This document shows, in pieces, positions 61,401 through 64,000 of a DNA stretch of 64,000 nucleotides. This DNA is from Tubulanus polymorphus. Lineage: Eukaryota > Nemertea > Palaeonemertea > Tubulaniformes > Tubulanidae. Every line of letters begins with the position of its first letter. Position 1 is the first letter of the stretch. Both the position numbers and the translations under genes were made by a program. The notes under the pieces were generated by a model, which was not told the origin of the DNA, did not search any database, and saw only the letters and a list, made by a program, of their open reading frames with translations. Where the stretch lies: assembly GCF_964204645.1 (NCBI RefSeq), contig NC_134030.1, forward strand, positions 535,855 through 599,854, read 5' to 3'.

Positions 61401-62572
61401 CAGAACGTGAAACTATCATTGTCTGTGTATTTTTACGCCGCAGCCATCGAGATGTAGTATTCGTTTCTATCAGTATTGACGAGGCTACAATTTTGTCTTG
61501 TTTTTTTGGGGGGGAATTCAGAATTATTTGCAAAATTATTTGTTTTATGGTTAGAATTAATACGACAATCAATATAGAATCTTTTCATGATTTCAGGAAT
61601 TCAGAATAGATAAAAATCCTCTAAATATTTTCATAATATTCTTTCTTTACAGTAGGTTCAATAAATAATTCATTAACGATCATAAATTCATTCTTTCTTC
61701 GGGAAACAATTTTCTATCCATTCTTGTTCATAAATTCAGTTTTGTCAAATCGATTTAGGGAGTTACAAGGGTGGGAGAGAGTTTAGACATTTTTATATGA
61801 ACTTGTTTAAACTCGAAGTGTCCGGAACTGTTTTCTGATTCACCGAAACCACCCCCTCCCCCTCTCCAAAACGCCGTTAGGTTCATGGCGGTTATTTGCC
61901 TCTGATTCGGGAAGCTACGTGAATAGAAACAGCTCATATTCAGACTTGAATCTGTTCTGTATCCTGTATTCCTGTATTTTGCATCCTGTATTCCTGTATC
62001 CAACATCCTGTATTCCTGTATTCCAGCATCCCGTATCGCCTCTAGCCAAACCGCTCATCTTCATCTTAACGTTCTATTTCCCAGCATTCGTTTTGTTCAT
62101 CGTTTCCGCTTCCGATTTGTAATTTCTACCGGTTTAATTATTCGTCACGTGGTCAGCGCATGCGCAGCTATTCATATCGTTTAATTGTTTCGTTTCGTTA
62201 CAGGTGAAAATCTGGTTCCAGAACAAACGCTCGAAATTAAAGAAAATCATGAAACAACAAGGAACAACTCCCGGACAGACGGCGCCACCTGGACAACAAC
62301 CGCCGCCTGGCGGACAACCGACGAATATGCCTCCGACGCCCCCTAGCGCTCAAACACCGACACCATCAGTACCGCAACAACCTCCAACACCGCCATCTAA
62401 CGGACAACCGAACGGTCCGACGAACTCTATGCTACCGCCGCATTCTTCAGTAAGTCCGACGTCGACCTGGCAGGACTTGAGCGGTCCGAATCCGCATAAT
62501 TCGTACGCTTGTCTCCCTCAATACTCGTGGTATCCTCAGAACACAATGTGTCAAACATCGCTATTAACTTAA
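46458..62572 (+). CDS. Dlx: Dlx / Distal-less homeobox transcription factor
   Basis: Three exons: 46458-46743 (donor GATG|GTAAGT), 48049-48230 (acceptor TGTCGCAG, donor CAG|GTACGG) and 62204-62572 (acceptor CGTTACAG), with consistent phases 1 and 0, encoding 278 residues. Residues ~13-95 hold the Dlx N-terminal region ([42 protein letters not shown]). The homeodomain is residues 113-172: [20 protein letters not shown]...LGLTQTQ in exon 2, then [14 protein letters not shown] in exon 3, with W48 and N51 present. The intron between homeodomain residues 44 and 45 is the conserved Dlx position. The C-terminus is Pro/Gln/Thr-rich and ends with a YSWYP motif typical of Dlx proteins. It is a nuclear DNA-binding regulator of appendage, neural and epidermal patterning in bilaterians. 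ATG 46458 is chosen as the first in-frame ATG; ATG 46467 is an alternative with similar context. Confidence 0.96.
46744..48048 (+). other. Dlx intron 1
   Basis: 1.3 kb, AT-rich. It contains one reverse fragment of the 69-bp satellite (46845-46910) and a GTCTTAA/GACTGGTCTTA dispersed repeat (46995-47125). No internal gene. Confidence 0.8.
46845..46910 (-). repeat. Single diverged 69-bp satellite unit
   Basis: TTGAGCTAGTGTAGTCTGTT, CAACGTTTCAATTTCATCCT and CATCTTCAGGAATACT match the reverse complement of the satellite, including the CTGAAGATG...GAAACGTTG core. Confidence 0.85.
48231..52460 (+). other. Dlx intron 2, proximal part
   Basis: Part of the 13,973-bp homeobox intron. Mostly unique sequence, a plausible place for Dlx enhancers, but I cannot single one out. 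It contains a CTG run (48459-48483), a CpG-rich patch (50277-50440) and a diverged 20-bp minisatellite at 51495-51795. No exon is recognised. Confidence 0.6.
51495..51795 (+). repeat. 20-bp GTTCCACAG minisatellite, diverged, ~14 copies
   Basis: Units CAGTTCCACAGTTCTGGAYC with many substitutions (AGTGAGTGG, ACTCACTGC, ATAACTGTA). It is the most diverged member of the family in the window. Confidence 0.93.
52465..53110 (-). repeat. 69-bp satellite array, ~7 units, reverse orientation, with an inverted copy at its head
   Basis: Tail (AAATCCCTGCACACCAAGAA) at the left, tandem units to about 52995, then a plus-orientation partial unit (TATTCGTGAAGACGACTATT, AGGATATAGTCGAAACC) at 53017-53053. Confidence 0.95.
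53111..53894. other. Dlx intron 2, unique AT-rich sequence
   Basis: No repeat or exon recognised. Confidence 0.55.
53895..54090 (+). repeat. Diverged 89-bp satellite units, ~2 copies
   Basis: AATCACATTACTGAAGTCAT and CTCTATTTTTGA blocks, then increasingly diverged copies (GTCACATCACTGAAGTCATC). Confidence 0.85.
54091..55710. other. Dlx intron 2, middle part
   Basis: A GA tract at 54128-54223, a CT run at 54536-54555 and a TATATATA run near 55473-55500. Otherwise unique sequence without an exon. Confidence 0.55.
55715..57100 (+). repeat. Largest 69-bp satellite array, ~17-18 units, with an inverted copy at its head
   Basis: Tandem units from about 55815 to 57048 followed by the AAACATTTCAGACTC / TAGTGTGCAGGGATTTTATA tail. 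The left end (55712-55785) is a reverse-orientation diverged unit (CCTTGAGCTAATATTCTATT, CGACTGTATCCTGAAATAGT). Units differ mainly at GATAAAG/GATATAG and GTTGAA/GTTAAA, so segmental expansion can be traced. Confidence 0.98.
57101..60234. other. Dlx intron 2, distal unique part
   Basis: (ATA)n at 57429-57459, a GTGCGCTGTGTGCGCGC stretch at 57608-57652, a CAG run at 58976-58993 and single GGAACTGG-type copies at 59176-59285. CpG-richer sequence lies at 57990-58200 and 58580-58800. No exon is recognised. Confidence 0.55.
60235..61130 (+). repeat. 89-bp satellite array, ~10 copies
   Basis: Units at exact 89-bp spacing (for example TAAGTCATC at 60340 and 60429). A TATAAGTTATCATTTGGATC variant recurs every three units (near 60694 and 60961), indicating a ~267-bp higher-order repeat. 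Confidence 0.97.
61131..62203. other. Dlx intron 2, 3' end
   Basis: Unique sequence, with a short CCTGTATTCCTGTAT repeat at 61960-62030 just upstream of the exon 3 acceptor. Confidence 0.6.
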
Positions 62573-62965
62573 AACAGCTTTATACACTACTAAAACAACA
62601 ACAACAACAACAGTGTTAGTAATGCGTACAGTGAGATATAGGTTGGTGCTGTAACAATATACTGTCGCGGTCACGAATTTAAATGTGCAATAGCTGATCG
62701 GATACAAGGGATAGATAGAACTTCCTAGAACGGTCCGTTCGCGAGTCCGGATCCGTGCGCATGCGCTCTAACGCCCGCCCGCGCGCTCGTCTGTTACGAC
62801 GATACACGACGAACGACAGCGCATGCGCGTCAATCGATGACGACGGAGCACTTGAGAATGAAAACTAGTCTTTTACTAATTAAAATGAAATAAATAAATT
62901 GTTGCCCACGGATGTAACTTATTCCGAGGCACTTAAAAATATTTGTAAATAAAACCGATATATAG
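62573..62965 (+). other. Dlx 3' UTR with polyadenylation signals
   Basis: Downstream of stop TAA 62570-62572. AATAAA signals at 62889-62894, 62893-62898 and 62948-62953 are followed by an AT-rich TATATA stretch. Confidence 0.55.
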
Positions 62966-64000
62966 ATATATATATATATATAAATATAGATATATAGCAT
63001 TCATACTCAGGAGATGAATTTCATTTCATTCCTATAGGTGGCGTCTATTCGCCGATAGATGGCGTTTTCCTCGTCCTATAGACCGTAAATACTAATAGTG
63101 TAATATTGATTGACAGCAGGTTTTTTTTTTCATAGTAGATCAGTTTGTACGGATCGGTGTAATTAATTGTGTATCAGAACGATTTCGCTATCATTGTTTA
63201 ATTCGATAGAATATTTTTACATCCATTTTCGAAGAATCTTTAGATTTAAAGAATAATCATGAATATATATTATATTTGCCGAAAAGTCGAAAAACGTAAG
63301 CCAAAAATTCTAAATAATCTATTGTAAAACGAATTAGTATTTAGGCAATTCCGTTTTTTTGGAAGGTGTAAAATTTCCAGAAGTACTCGACGATATTAGT
63401 CTCGCTTACTTTTAGCTGTCAACTATTTAACCTTTCAATTTACCATCTCTCTCTCGGTCGACGTGTACGCACAGCCACACACGCTTTGTGAGTAGTGTCG
63501 TCTATAAAATATGTAGATTGCTAATTAGACGGATTTTTCCGGTCTGATATTGGCGTTTAACCCTCATCCGAGTAACAATAATCGAGCTGTTAACGAGACG
63601 TCACTTGTTCTGTTATGTTCGTTCGCTTCCTGACGCTTCGGTCTCTTGAGATCTCATTAGATTATATTGATATGTTGAAGATTTAACGAGATTGATGATG
63701 TAGCAGGCAGCGGCAGGTGAGTGTGAGTTCCAGTCGTTCGTGCGGATTGTTCTTTATGAAATCACGCCGACGCAGCGGACGTTTTTGTAACAACGATCGA
63801 ATCAATTAGTCGCACAACAATACGGTCGGTTACAAATCTCGTTAATGTCATGGCTACCGATTTAACGACGCCTTCTGTTGCCGTTGCTCGGAAACTTTAA
63901 GAAGAGAAGTCGGTCGTGCACAGTTTCGAATCGTTAAATCTTTTTGATGCCGAAATTCGAAACGAAATAAAAATCGTCAATTCATAAAAAATGATTATAG
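62966..64000. other. Downstream flank, no gene recognised
   Basis: Unique AT-rich sequence to the window edge. No exon or repeat array is seen. Confidence 0.5.

Noticed and set aside
62204-62250. NKRSKLKK as an anomalous Dlx recognition helix
   Set aside because: NKRSK also occurs in vertebrate Dlx1/5/6, so this is within normal family variation.

Overview
This window is eukaryotic nuclear DNA, very probably from a lophotrochozoan or another non-insect bilaterian such as a mollusc, nemertean, annelid or brachiopod. The reasons are spliced genes with canonical GT/AG introns, a bilaterian Dlx (Distal-less) homeobox gene split at the classic homeodomain 44/45 intron, an ASIC-like DEG/ENaC channel, a divergent peptide-receptor-type GPCR, a eukaryotic-type tRNA-Gln, and a very high load of satellites, minisatellites and microsatellites. 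The sequence does not settle the species.

Layout. (1) 1-2515, minus strand: 5' part of a METTL27 (WBSCR27)-like methyltransferase. A TATA box lies near 2511, followed by a 5'UTR exon, the start-codon exon (ATG at 1206) and the exon with the SAM-binding motif; the gene runs off the left edge. (2) 3165-9999, plus strand: seven phase-consistent exons of a DEG/ENaC channel from the first cysteine-rich segment to TM2 and the stop. One 1.5-kb exon adds about 460 residues to the extracellular knuckle region. The N-terminus and TM1 were not found. (3) 10-24.9 kb: mostly repeats, with a 47-bp array, a 109-bp array, pyrimidine tracts, a tRNA-Gln and a possible terminal exon at 14.9 kb. (4) 24895-26127, minus strand: intronless class-A GPCR. 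(5) 26.4-46.4 kb: repeat-rich, with palindromic elements and a nested MITE, a 760-bp CT tract, 89-bp and 69-bp satellites, 20-, 34-, 55- and 31-bp minisatellites, a 158-bp AT run, a perfect 21-bp-arm hairpin, and a possible terminal exon of a membrane protein at 32.2 kb. (6) 46458-62572, plus strand: Dlx in three exons, with a 14-kb intron 2 carrying the largest 69-bp and 89-bp arrays. (7) 62573-64000: Dlx 3'UTR and flank.

The three well-supported protein genes beside Dlx have no evident functional link to each other. The main structural theme is the spread of a few tandem-repeat families (69 bp, 89 bp and the 20-bp GGAACTGG family) in both orientations. The 69-bp unit and an unrelated palindromic element share a CTGANGA ... 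hairpin ... GAAAC layout that resembles a degenerate hammerhead ribozyme core. I consider this and the DEG/ENaC insertion the most interesting features. Exon models were built by eye from splice-site phase agreement and family motifs; no searches were run.
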